Origin: Sclerotiophoma versabilis
Lineage: Eukaryota > Ascomycota > Dothideomycetes > Pleosporales > Didymellaceae
DNA: 64,000 bases
Direction: 5' to 3'
NCBI GenBank assembly: GCA_012274445.1
Contig: JAAROD010000081.1
Coordinates: 310,001 to 374,000 of the forward strand
Shown: in pieces, positions 24,005-32,631 of the stretch
Position numbering within the stretch: position 1 is the stretch's first letter
Layout: each line of letters opens with the position of its first letter
Notes under the pieces: generated by a model
What the model was told of the DNA's origin: nothing
The model's database searches: none
The model's input: the letters and a program-made list of their open reading frames with translations, nothing else
Program-made: the position numbers and the translations under genes

Positions 24005-26146
24005 ATGAGTACTACTTCAGGATCCCGTGCTACCCATAGCAACTCCAACGCGTCACGCAACCGCGTCGACGACGACCTCGATATGGACGAAGGATCGAAC
24101 GAGGGCACGACGACCTCTACGTCCACGAGTGTATACCCAGTAGCTAAGCCCGAGACCTTCGATGGTACTCGTGAGAAACTGGAAGACTGGCTTATCAAGT
24201 TCGACCTCTTCTTCATGTTTCAGGGAGAACGCATCCCTGAGGAGAAACGTGTGACGCTTGTCTCCACGTTCATGAAGGACCGCGCGTTCACGTGGATCAA
24301 ACCCTTTATCCAGCGTTACCATGGAGAAGGAACGTCCACCGACATCGACGCATGGATCGAAGACTTCGACCTGTTCAAGGAACAGATACGCCGAGTATTT
24401 GGAGTACACAACGAACCAACCATCGCACGTCGCGACATCCAACGCATTAAGCAAACCACGTCAGCCGCCGACTATGCTGCCAAATTTCAGCAGCTAGCAA
24501 CGTACACCGGCTGGGACGACACCGCGTTGACAACGATGTTCCGACAAGGATTGAAACCACGAGTCAAAGAGGAATTGATGCGGACCGCTGCGTCTACCGA
24601 TGACTTCGACTCCCTGGTCAATACGGCAATTGATATCGATGTCAAGCTGTACGAACTACAACAGGAATTGCGAGAGGACCCACGTACACGAGCAGCAGCT
24701 CATACTACTCGCCCGCCTCCACGCAACCCATGGCGAAACAACCTCAACCGAGGAAACCGAGGAAGCAACCGCTACCAGCCAAACACTGGACGCCGTGTAC
24801 ACAATAGCACCAGCAGCGGTTACTACGGACCAGAGGCCATGGACCTGTCCAACATCAACAAAGGACCAGAACCCCGATGGAACCAGAAAAGCAAGGGTAG
24901 TGACAGGAAGGACAAGTCAGGAGTGACTTGTTATGGATGTGGCAAGCAAGGCCACTATGCCAAGGACTGTCGATCCAAGAACAAGGTGGTTCGACAACTC
25001 AACGTACTCACCCGCGAGGATGCGGATGCCGGTGATGAATGGGAAGTTCTCACCGATGACATGGGACGTCTTATGGAGGACCCCGAACCCGGATCCGATG
25101 ACGATTACATCGAACCATCCGATGAGGACATACGGAATGCCCGAAGCCGAGCACCTACACCATACCAAGAGTTGGACGAACAGCAGAAGCATCTGCAGGA
25201 CCTAGCGAGACGACCATCAACACAGATGGGACAAGCATACGAACGAGGACTGAAAGTGTGCAAGCACAAGCAGCCCACTATGTCTCAGCGACTACGCGAC
25301 ACTGCCAGACAAGAAGCGGATGGAGGCACTATCTACGCCTCCGACACTGAAGAAAGTTGGTACGACACAGACATGCGTGAATTCAACGAACGTACAGAAG
25401 CAGAACTAGCACGTCAAGAAATCCGAGACAACAACGCTACCTTTCAGGAAAACTGTGATCGGATTACCAAGAGCATCGACAAGAAACTACAGCAAATGGC
25501 ACTTCAAACTCGCGCAGGACAACGACAGGTCAACAACCTAAGTAAATCCCAACAGGATTGGTGGAAACATGATTTCGATAAACTCAGTGCTGGCAACTAC
25601 GCCACACGACAGGAGCTCGAGCGACAAGTAAAAAACGACCGAAGCAGGAACGAGCCTGACTTCGACAGGAAGCCAGCGTTGCTTCTAAACCCACGACCAG
25701 AGTACGCCTTGGACCACCGGAATCCAAATCATGGAAAGCTATCATGGACAGCATGCGTACACAACGCCTGTCGCATACACGAATCAGAAAAACTAGGAAA
25801 GGGATGGTTCCCGACTCCCAGTACCACATGCAGGAAACAATGGTACGATTGCAAGAACGACATGTGCGAAATGCACCTCTGGGACAAGCGTTCCGAGCTG
25901 CACTTCCCAGGCACAGACGACCATCAGGAAATCGTATGCATGCAATTGGTTATCAACGGCTCCTGCTACAATCTACATTGGCAGCGTTGCCTCAACCCGA
26001 ACTGCAAGCTGCACGAAGGCAGCAAGATCATCCATGGATTCGGTGATGAGGAGACTTTTTTAGGCAAGCGCCAAAAGAGTGCTCCGTCGAGCGATCCCTT
26101 AACGCTATTGGGGACGGCTCACTCATCAGACTACCCATCAAGTTAA
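24005..26146 (+). CDS. Chromovirus Gag polyprotein (unit 1), 713 aa
   Basis: Structural protein that would form the cytoplasmic particle and bind element RNA. The start is the first ATG in frame (24,005), 17 bp after the LTR. Residues about 45-220 form a retrotransposon Gag core with conserved Trp/Phe (F-D-G-T-R near 50, F-R-Q-G-L near 180). A CCHC zinc knuckle (C-Y-G-C ... H ... C) spans residues 309-322, preceded by an Arg/Asn-rich basic tract. The C-terminal 390 residues are unusual: an acidic, coiled-coil-prone region, then three modules with pattern W-x2-C-x4-C-x2-H at residues 581-592, 613-624 and 659-670. The frame ends at TAA 26,144, overlapping pol in the -1 frame. RIP-mutated G2 aligns across all of this, so the extension is ancestral to the family. 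Gag in this group usually ends soon after the knuckle. Confidence 0.93.
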   Translation: MSTTSGSRATHSNSNASRNRVDDDLDMDEGSNEGTTTSTSTSVYPVAKPETFDGTREKLEDWLIKFDLFFMFQGERIPEEKRVTLVSTFMKDRAFTWIKPFIQRYHGEGTSTDIDAWIEDFDLFKEQIRRVFGVHNEPTIARRDIQRIKQTTSAADYAAKFQQLATYTGWDDTALTTMFRQGLKPRVKEELMRTAASTDDFDSLVNTAIDIDVKLYELQQELREDPRTRAAAHTTRPPPRNPWRNNLNRGNRGSNRYQPNTGRRVHNSTSSGYYGPEAMDLSNINKGPEPRWNQKSKGSDRKDKSGVTCYGCGKQGHYAKDCRSKNKVVRQLNVLTREDADAGDEWEVLTDDMGRLMEDPEPGSDDDYIEPSDEDIRNARSRAPTPYQELDEQQKHLQDLARRPSTQMGQAYERGLKVCKHKQPTMSQRLRDTARQEADGGTIYASDTEESWYDTDMREFNERTEAELARQEIRDNNATFQENCDRITKSIDKKLQQMALQTRAGQRQVNNLSKSQQDWWKHDFDKLSAGNYATRQELERQVKNDRSRNEPDFDRKPALLLNPRPEYALDHRNPNHGKLSWTACVHNACRIHESEKLGKGWFPTPSTTCRKQWYDCKNDMCEMHLWDKRSELHFPGTDDHQEIVCMQLVINGSCYNLHWQRCLNPNCKLHEGSKIIHGFGDEETFLGKRQKSAPSSDPLTLLGTAHSSDYPSS
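26056..26062 (+). promoter_or_regulatory. Programmed -1 frameshift site U UUU UUA between gag and pol
   Basis: In the gag frame the codons read ACT TTT TTA, giving the canonical X XXY YYZ heptamer T TTT TTA. The pol frame is -1 relative to gag and is open only from 26,050, and gag stops at 26,146, so the shift must happen in this 97-nt window; this is the only strong slippery site I see in it. After slippage pol resumes with AGG at 26,062. The heptamer is kept in the RIP-mutated relative G2 (16,677-16,683). A small GCTC/GAGC hairpin lies about 20 nt downstream; a stimulatory structure is not established. Second unit: 32,541-32,547. Confidence 0.8.
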
Positions 26147-29100
26147 ATGGAGTAGTATTATCGGCACTCTTGGACTCAGGAGCACAAGCGAATTACATAT
26201 CCCAAACAGCGATGTACCGAGCAGGCCTCGTACCACGCACAAAGGAACATGCCTATTCGCTCCGAGTAGCCAATGGAGAATCAATGCCGGAAGAGCCGTA
26301 TATCATGTACGAGGTGATAGCGGCCCCCCTAGAGATACAGGGGCACCACGAGGAACTAACCCTAGACGTCTTCGCAAAGGCCACGCACGACGTCATACTA
26401 GGACTTCCCTGGTTACGAAAGCACAATCCAGAGATAGACTGGACATGGGAAAGACTTTCGTTGAGACGATGCAAATGCGGCACCAATGCATCGAAACCCA
26501 CGCAGCGCACGCCGCGACTGGTGGATGAGAAGGAGATCAACAACGTCTCTTCGACACATAAGACGCGCCAAGATAGAGCGGTCGACCGTGTGGACAAAGG
26601 AAGCCCCTCCACGACGGTTAAGGAGAACAAGAGTGCACCTCCTGGCATACCAGATGTGTATAGACAGTACGCCTGGATGTTTGAAGAAGAGTTATCCGCA
26701 AAAGCGCTACCCAAGCATCAACCTTGGGATTGTGAGATTAAACTCGAGGAAGGGAAAGAACCACCCTTCGGGCCTATATACCAGTTATCCGAGAAAGAGC
26801 TCGAGATATTACGCGAGTACATCAAGGAGAACCTCGCGAAAGGATTCATTAGGAAATCCGAATCCCCGGCGGGATTTCCCATTCTATTCGTACCAAAGAA
26901 AGACGGCAAGCTGAGGCTTTGCGTCGACTACCGAAAGCTGAACGATATCACCATCAAGAATCGTTACCCGCTACCCAACATATCCGAGTTACAGGACCGG
27001 TTATCAGGAGCGAAGTTCTTCACCGCACTCGACTTACGCGGAGCGTACAACCTCATACGCATGAAGAAGGGCGAAGAATGGAAGACGGCGTTTAGAACCC
27101 GTTATGGTCACTACGAGTATACGGTCATGCCATTTGGGCTAACCAATGCACCAGCAGTATGCCAGGCACTAATCAACAATGTGCTACGAGCACACCTGGA
27201 CATTACAGTGGTGGCATACCTCGATGACATCCTAGTGTACAGCAAAACACTAGAAGAACACAAGGTCCACGTGCGACAAGTGTTAGAATGCTTAGCAACA
27301 GCAGACCTCAGGCTGAAGCCAGAGAAGTGCGAATGGCACAAGGAAGAAGTAGAGTTCCTTGGCTATGTCGTAGGAAGATATGGAGTTAAGATGAGCGAAA
27401 AGAAAATCCAGGTTGTGAAGGATTGGCCGACACCCACTACAGTCAAGGGAATTCAAGAATTCCTTGGGTTCGTCAACTTCAACCGACGTTTCATCAAGGA
27501 CTACTCCATGAAGGCCTTACCGCTCACGAGACTTACGCGGAAGGACACACCCTTCAAATGGGAACAAGCGCAAGAAGACGCTTTCCAATCGCTCAAGCAA
27601 GCATGCATAGAGCCTCCCACACTGATTGCATTCAGGAGCGGCGAACCCGCACGCCTTGAAACAGATGCCTCGGATTTGGCATTAGGAGCATGCATTACTC
27701 AAGAACGAGGCGGTCAATGGCACCCGATCGCCTACCACTCAAGGAAGTTCACGGCACCGGAAGAACGTTACGATGTACACGACAAAGAGCTTATGGCCAT
27801 CGTCGATGCACTACAACATTGGAGAGTATACGCAGAAAGCTGCTCAGAACTCACCATCTACACAGATCACAAGAACTTGGTACATTTCACCACTACTAAG
27901 GTTCTGAACCGACGGCAAGTACGCTGGTCAGAAATGCTTGGTCAGTACAAGTTCAAGATCCTGTACACACCGGGGAAGGAAAACGGTAGAGCAGACGCGC
28001 TCAGCCGACGCCACGACCTCGCAGGCGAAAAGACAATCAACAAATTCGCCATCCTCGGAGTTAACAAAGATGGGTCTTTAGGACCAACACAGCAGCTCAA
28101 TCTAGTGATGCAAGTTCAGCAGGAACAACGCATCCCGGAGCAAGTACCAGAGGAGCTTCAAGAGGAAGTCATCTCAAGACATCATGACGATGCGCTACAC
28201 GGACACCCTGGTATTGCCCGCACCATGGAACTCATCAAGCGACATTATGAGTTTCCCAACATGAAGGACAAGGTCACCAAGTTCATCAGGAACTGCGTGC
28301 AGTGCCAACAGAACAAGCACAGCACACACGCCAAGTACGGAGAGGCACAAGCAATGGAGCCACCCACGGCACCATGGACGAACATCACGATGGATTTCGT
28401 TACGCAGCTACCACCCTCCAAGGACCCTGTCACAGGATATACCTACGACTCAATCTTCGTCGTAGTGGATCGATTCACCAAATACGCTGAAATGATACCA
28501 TTCAGACACAGCTACACTGCGCGGCAGCTAGCTACGGTATTCATCGATCGGATCATTCGCCACCACGGAATGCCCGAGTCAATTGTCAGCGACAGAGATA
28601 AGCTTTTCACGTCAAACTATTGGACCACGATGCTTGCCGCATTAGGTACCAAGAAAAAGCTATCTACAGCCTATCATCCGCAGACGGACGGACAGACAGA
28701 AAGAACGAATCAGACGATGGAAACGTACCTTCGGATCTACAGCAACCAGGAACAAGACAACTGGGTCTCGCTGTTACCCATGGCACAAATCGCATACAAC
28801 AACAAGTTATCGGAAGCAACAGGCACAACGCCGTTCTTCGCGAATCACGGGAGACACCCAAATCTCTTTACTCGATCTCTCAATTGCCCTATTCAGACGG
28901 AATCAGCAATAGCTTCAGCAGTCAGACTAAAGGAAGTACACCAGAAATCACTCGAAAACATCGCACGGGCTCAGGAACGAGCCATTTCATATGTCAATCA
29001 GAAACGAAAAACGGCACCTCAGCTAAAGGAGGGGGATAAAGTCTATCTCCTCACAAAAAATCTCAGAACACGAAGAGCAACGAAAAAACTGGACAAGGTC

Positions 29101-29481
29101 AAGGTCGGACCATTTTTCATTTCTAAGCAAATCAGCCCAGTCAACTACCGACTTGAGCTACCCAAGGATGCAAAGATCCACCCAGTGTTCCATGTCTCGC
29201 TGTTGGAACCTGCCGACCCAAGAACGCCAATCCAGAAAGACTTCCACTACCAAGCCGACGGCAACGATGAGTGGGAAGTCGAAAAAATAACAACACATCG
29301 AAGAACCAAGAAAGGTATTCGATACCTAGTCAAATGGTTAGGGTACCCGGAGTCAGAAAGTACATGGGAACCCCCAGCGCACCTTAAGAACTGCCAACAG
29401 TTGTTGCGGCAGTATCGGCGGAATCAGGATCCAGAGGCGGAGGATACGATCCCCAGTCGAGACCAAGGGTCCCGGGCATGA
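26062..29481 (+). CDS. Chromovirus Pol polyprotein (unit 1): PR-RT-RH-IN-chromodomain
   Basis: About 1,139 residues after the -1 shift; there is no natural ATG at the start, consistent with Gag-Pol fusion. Domains in order: aspartic protease with D-S-G-A at 26,173; reverse transcriptase with P-K-K-D-G-K, M-P-F-G-L and catalytic Y-L-D-D at 27,217-27,228; RNase H with T-D-A-S at about 27,661 and Y-T-D-H near 27,858; integrase HHCC zinc finger (H-G-H-P, C-V-Q-C) at about 28,180-28,310; DDE core with D 28,393, D 28,591 and E 28,699; a G-P-F motif near 29,107; and a chromodomain at about 29,266-29,430 (W-E-V-E-K, L-V-K-W-L-G, S-T-W-E-P). All catalytic residues are present. In this family the chromodomain binds histone marks and guides integration to heterochromatin (family knowledge), which fits an insertion into RIP-mutated DNA. 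The last 98 nt overlap the antisense ORF tail to tail. Confidence 0.95.
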   Translation, partial: RQAPKECSVERSLNAIGDGSLIRLPIKLNGVVLSALLDSGAQANYISQTAMYRAGLVPRTKEHAYSLRVANGESMPEEPYIMYEVIAAPLEIQGHHEELTLDVFAKATHDVILGLPWLRKHNPEIDWTWERLSLRRCKCGTNASKPTQRTPRLVDEKEINNVSSTHKTRQDRAVDRVDKGSPSTTVKENKSAPPGIPDVYRQYAWMFEEELSAKALPKHQPWDCEIKLEEGKEPPFGPIYQLSEKELEILREYIKENLAKGFIRKSESPAGFPILFVPKKDGKLRLCVDYRKLNDITIKNRYPLPNISELQDRLSGAKFFTALDLRGAYNLIRMKKGEEWKTAFRTRYGHYEYTVMPFGLTNAPAVCQALINNVLRAHLDITVVAYLDDILVYSKTLEEHKVHVRQVLECLATADLRLKPEKCEWHKEEVEFLGYVVGRYGVKMSEKKIQVVKDWPTPTTVKGIQEFLGFVNFNRRFIKDYSMKALPLTRLTRKDTPFKWEQAQEDAFQSLKQACIEPPTLIAFRSGEPARLETDASDLALGACITQERGGQWHPIAYHSRKFTAPEERYDVHDKELMAIVDALQHWRVYAESCSELTIYTDHKNLVHFTTTKVLNRRQVRWSEMLGQYKFKILYTPGKENGRADALSRRHDLAGEKTINKFAILGVNKDGSLGPTQQLNLVMQVQQEQRIPEQVPEELQEEVISRHHDDALHGHPGIARTMELIKRHYEFPNMKDKVTKFIRNCVQCQQNKHSTHAKYGEAQAMEPPTAPWTNITMDFVTQLPPSKDPVTGYTYDSIFVVVDRFTKYAEMIPFRHSYTARQLATVFIDRIIRHHGMPESIVSDRDKLFTSNYWTTMLAALGTKKKLSTAYHPQTDGQTERTNQTMETYLRIYSNQEQDNWVSLLPMAQIAYNNKLSEATGTTPFFANHGRHPNLFTRSLNCPIQTESAIASAVRLKEVHQKSLENIARAQERAISYVNQKRKTAPQLKEGDKVYLLTKNLRTRRATKKLDKVKVGPFFISKQISPVNYRLELPKDAKIHPVFHVSLLEPADPRTPIQKDFHYQADGNDEWEVEKITTHRRTKKGIRYLVKWLGYPESESTWEPPAHLKNCQQLLRQYRRNQDPEAEDTIPSRDQGSRA

Positions 29482-29929
29482 GCCCATTTTCGAGAACAGT
29501 GACGTCATTCAACAACGACTCCTGTTGCTCCAGAGGCTCAATCTCTTCAACGAACTGAGCACTCGCGTCGAACCATTGTTGTTCTCGACGCTTTAAGAAT
29601 TTCTTTTGTTTACGCACCCGATTCAACTTCGCACGGGCAGCTTGCAAGGCGGCCATCGCGGCCTCCTCGGCCTCAGCCGCTTCGTCTTCCATTTGTTCCA
29701 ACCGCGACATCTCGTTGTCGATTTTCGAGAAGTCGGGAACGGGCAGGTCAACTGGTTCACACTTCTTGATCCCGTTGTACTCGCAGTTTCCGCACTTCTT
29801 GCTCAGGGACGCCAACTTGCAAGGCAAGTTGTTCTTGGCGCAGTATTTGCAAGCAACCATGGCAATGAATCCGACAGCGTTTATGCGATCTCCTTTGGTA
29901 TGACGGTGTAGAGTACTCCTGGAGGACAT
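29384..29929 (-). CDS. Antisense ORF (unit 1): Zn2Cys6-like cysteine cluster plus coiled coil
   Basis: 181 aa from ATG at 29,929; an inner ATG at 29,860 (M-V-A-C-K-Y-C) would give 158 aa. Cysteines 27, 30, 37, 46, 49 and 57 are spaced C-x2-C-x6-C-x8-C-x2-C-x7-C, inside the spacing rule of fungal Zn(II)2Cys6 clusters. The basic residues usual between Cys 2 and 3 of true DNA-binding members are few, so DNA binding is uncertain. Residues about 73-120 form an Ala/Glu-rich heptad region ending in a strongly basic stretch (V-R-K-Q-K-K-F-L-K-R-R) that could be a nuclear signal. It lies between the pol end and the purine tract, opposite in strand, overlapping pol by 98 nt. The same antisense region of RIP-mutated G2 (about 20,160-20,560) also reads as a coiled-coil protein when stops are ignored, arguing that this is a real gene of the family. 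Function unknown. Confidence 0.65.
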   Translation of the reverse strand: MSSRSTLHRHTKGDRINAVGFIAMVACKYCAKNNLPCKLASLSKKCGNCEYNGIKKCEPVDLPVPDFSKIDNEMSRLEQMEDEAAEAEEAAMAALQAARAKLNRVRKQKKFLKRREQQWFDASAQFVEEIEPLEQQESLLNDVTVLENGLMPGTLGLDWGSYPPPLDPDSADTAATTVGSS

Positions 29930-29956
29930 CGGTTAATTCATGAGGACATGAATCGT

Positions 29957-29968
29957 GGAAGAGGGGGA
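29957..29968 (+). other. Polypurine tract
   Basis: GGAAGAGGGGGA, followed by TAG and then the TG of the LTR at 29,972. It would prime plus-strand DNA. The same tract precedes the third LTR at 36,442-36,453. Confidence 0.8.
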
Positions 29969-29971
29969 TAG

Positions 29972-30472
29972 TGTTACGATCTCGGAGGATGGCACGCGGG
30001 GATGGTGACTTATTACCAATGGCGGGCCCTGGATCGGCGGGCGCCAGGCCCCAGGTCACGTGATGTCTCACGAACTCCACACAGAACCTGGAGTCAGGAG
30101 TGTGAGACACGACAACACAACGTCACGTGATGTCCCACGAATCCCACATTGTTCCATGAATACCACAAGGCCCCCTATGGGACTTGGTGGAAGACCATGC
30201 TACACTATGGGACATCTTAAGTATATAGTCAGTAGGAACACAACCCTTATGGTTCGTGTTCAACTTAGTCAATCAAGTTTGTCTTTGGAATCTCAACCCC
30301 CAACTCTCGAGCTAGATAGTCTACTCTATACTACTCATTGTTACCCTCCATTGTCACGGTGTCTCACTAGACAATAACCCCAACCCTTACGGATCATCCT
30401 GTACCAGCGCTCATCCCTGAGAACCAATACGAATAGTGCTTACGAGCTTTGCTTGAAAGTACAACTTCAACA
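29972..30472 (+). repeat. Chromovirus middle LTR, shared by both units
   Basis: Same 501-bp LTR, serving as 3' LTR of unit 1 and 5' LTR of unit 2. No TSD separates the units, so the tandem is not two independent insertions. Confidence 0.95.
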
Positions 30473-30489
30473 CTTTGAACACCCCAAAG

Positions 30490-32631
30490 ATGAGTACTAC
30501 TTCAGGATCCCGTGCTACCCATAGCAACTCCAACGCGTCACGCAACCGCGTCGACGACGACCTCGATATGGACGAAGGATCGAACGAGGGCACGACGACC
30601 TCTACGTCCACGAGTGTATACCCAGTAGCTAAGCCCGAGACCTTCGATGGTACTCGTGAGAAACTGGAAGACTGGCTTATCAAGTTCGACCTCTTCTTCA
30701 TGTTTCAGGGAGAACGCATCCCTGAGGAGAAACGTGTGACGCTTGTCTCCACGTTCATGAAGGACCGCGCGTTCACGTGGATCAAACCCTTTATCCAGCG
30801 TTACCATGGAGAAGGAACGTCCACCGACATCGACGCATGGATCGAAGACTTCGACCTGTTCAAGGAACAGATACGCCGAGTATTTGGAGTACACAACGAA
30901 CCAACCATCGCACGTCGCGACATCCAACGCATTAAGCAAACCACGTCAGCCGCCGACTATGCTGCCAAATTTCAGCAGCTAGCAACGTACACCGGCTGGG
31001 ACGACACCGCGTTGACAACGATGTTCCGACAAGGATTGAAACCACGAGTCAAAGAGGAATTGATGCGGACCGCTGCGTCTACCGATGACTTCGACTCCCT
31101 GGTCAATACGGCAATTGATATCGATGTCAAGCTGTACGAACTACAACAGGAATTGCGAGAGGACCCACGTACACGAGCAGCAGCTCATACTACTCGCCCG
31201 CCTCCACGCAACCCATGGCGAAACAACCTCAACCGAGGAAACCGAGGAAGCAACCGCTACCAGCCAAACACTGGACGCCGTGTACACAATAGCACCAGCA
31301 GCGGTTACTACGGACCAGAGGCCATGGACCTGTCCAACATCAACAAAGGACCAGAACCCCGATGGAACCAGAAAAGCAAGGGTAGTGACAGGAAGGACAA
31401 GTCAGGAGTGACTTGTTATGGATGTGGCAAGCAAGGCCACTATGCCAAGGACTGTCGATCCAAGAACAAGGTGGTTCGACAACTCAACGTACTCACCCGC
31501 GAGGATGCGGATGCCGGTGATGAATGGGAAGTTCTCACCGATGACATGGGACGTCTTATGGAGGACCCCGAACCCGGATCCGATGACGATTACATCGAAC
31601 CATCCGATGAGGACATACGGAATGCCCGAAGCCGAGCACCTACACCATACCAAGAGTTGGACGAACAGCAGAAGCATCTGCAGGACCTAGCGAGACGACC
31701 ATCAACACAGATGGGACAAGCATACGAACGAGGACTGAAAGTGTGCAAGCACAAGCAGCCCACTATGTCTCAGCGACTACGCGACACTGCCAGACAAGAA
31801 GCGGATGGAGGCACTATCTACGCCTCCGACACTGAAGAAAGTTGGTACGACACAGACATGCGTGAATTCAACGAACGTACAGAAGCAGAACTAGCACGTC
31901 AAGAAATCCGAGACAACAACGCTACCTTTCAGGAAAACTGTGATCGGATTACCAAGAGCATCGACAAGAAACTACAGCAAATGGCACTTCAAACTCGCGC
32001 AGGACAACGACAGGTCAACAACCTAAGTAAATCCCAACAGGATTGGTGGAAACATGATTTCGATAAACTCAGTGCTGGCAACTACGCCACACGACAGGAG
32101 CTCGAGCGACAAGTAAAAAACGACCGAAGCAGGAACGAGCCTGACTTCGACAGGAAGCCAGCGTTGCTTCTAAACCCACGACCAGAGTACGCCTTGGACC
32201 ACCGGAATCCAAATCATGGAAAGCTATCATGGACAGCATGCGTACACAACGCCTGTCGCATACACGAATCAGAAAAACTAGGAAAGGGATGGTTCCCGAC
32301 TCCCAGTACCACATGCAGGAAACAATGGTACGATTGCAAGAACGACATGTGCGAAATGCACCTCTGGGACAAGCGTTCCGAGCTGCACTTCCCAGGCACA
32401 GACGACCATCAGGAAATCGTATGCATGCAATTGGTTATCAACGGCTCCTGCTACAATCTACATTGGCAGCGTTGCCTCAACCCGAACTGCAAGCTGCACG
32501 AAGGCAGCAAGATCATCCATGGATTCGGTGATGAGGAGACTTTTTTAGGCAAGCGCCAAAAGAGTGCTCCGTCGAGCGATCCCTTAACGCTATTGGGGAC
32601 GGCTCACTCATCAGACTACCCATCAAGTTAA
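30490..32631 (+). CDS. Chromovirus Gag polyprotein (unit 2), 713 aa
   Basis: Same translation as the Gag at 24,005-26,146, shifted by 6,485 bp, with the same ATG, CCHC knuckle and three C-terminal Cys/His modules. No disabling change is seen. Its presence in duplicate without any RIP-type C-to-T change is the notable point. Confidence 0.93.
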   Translation: MSTTSGSRATHSNSNASRNRVDDDLDMDEGSNEGTTTSTSTSVYPVAKPETFDGTREKLEDWLIKFDLFFMFQGERIPEEKRVTLVSTFMKDRAFTWIKPFIQRYHGEGTSTDIDAWIEDFDLFKEQIRRVFGVHNEPTIARRDIQRIKQTTSAADYAAKFQQLATYTGWDDTALTTMFRQGLKPRVKEELMRTAASTDDFDSLVNTAIDIDVKLYELQQELREDPRTRAAAHTTRPPPRNPWRNNLNRGNRGSNRYQPNTGRRVHNSTSSGYYGPEAMDLSNINKGPEPRWNQKSKGSDRKDKSGVTCYGCGKQGHYAKDCRSKNKVVRQLNVLTREDADAGDEWEVLTDDMGRLMEDPEPGSDDDYIEPSDEDIRNARSRAPTPYQELDEQQKHLQDLARRPSTQMGQAYERGLKVCKHKQPTMSQRLRDTARQEADGGTIYASDTEESWYDTDMREFNERTEAELARQEIRDNNATFQENCDRITKSIDKKLQQMALQTRAGQRQVNNLSKSQQDWWKHDFDKLSAGNYATRQELERQVKNDRSRNEPDFDRKPALLLNPRPEYALDHRNPNHGKLSWTACVHNACRIHESEKLGKGWFPTPSTTCRKQWYDCKNDMCEMHLWDKRSELHFPGTDDHQEIVCMQLVINGSCYNLHWQRCLNPNCKLHEGSKIIHGFGDEETFLGKRQKSAPSSDPLTLLGTAHSSDYPSS

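Noticed and set aside
24053..24454. Antisense and alternate-frame ORFs over gag and pol (for example 24,053-24,454 minus, 26,253-26,714 minus, 28,620-29,039 plus)
   Set aside because: Fully contained in strongly supported gag/pol coding; shadows of normal codon use.
29757..30110. 117-aa minus-strand ORF running from the middle LTR into the antisense gene
   Set aside because: Overlaps the better-supported antisense ORF in another frame and lacks its Cys and heptad pattern.
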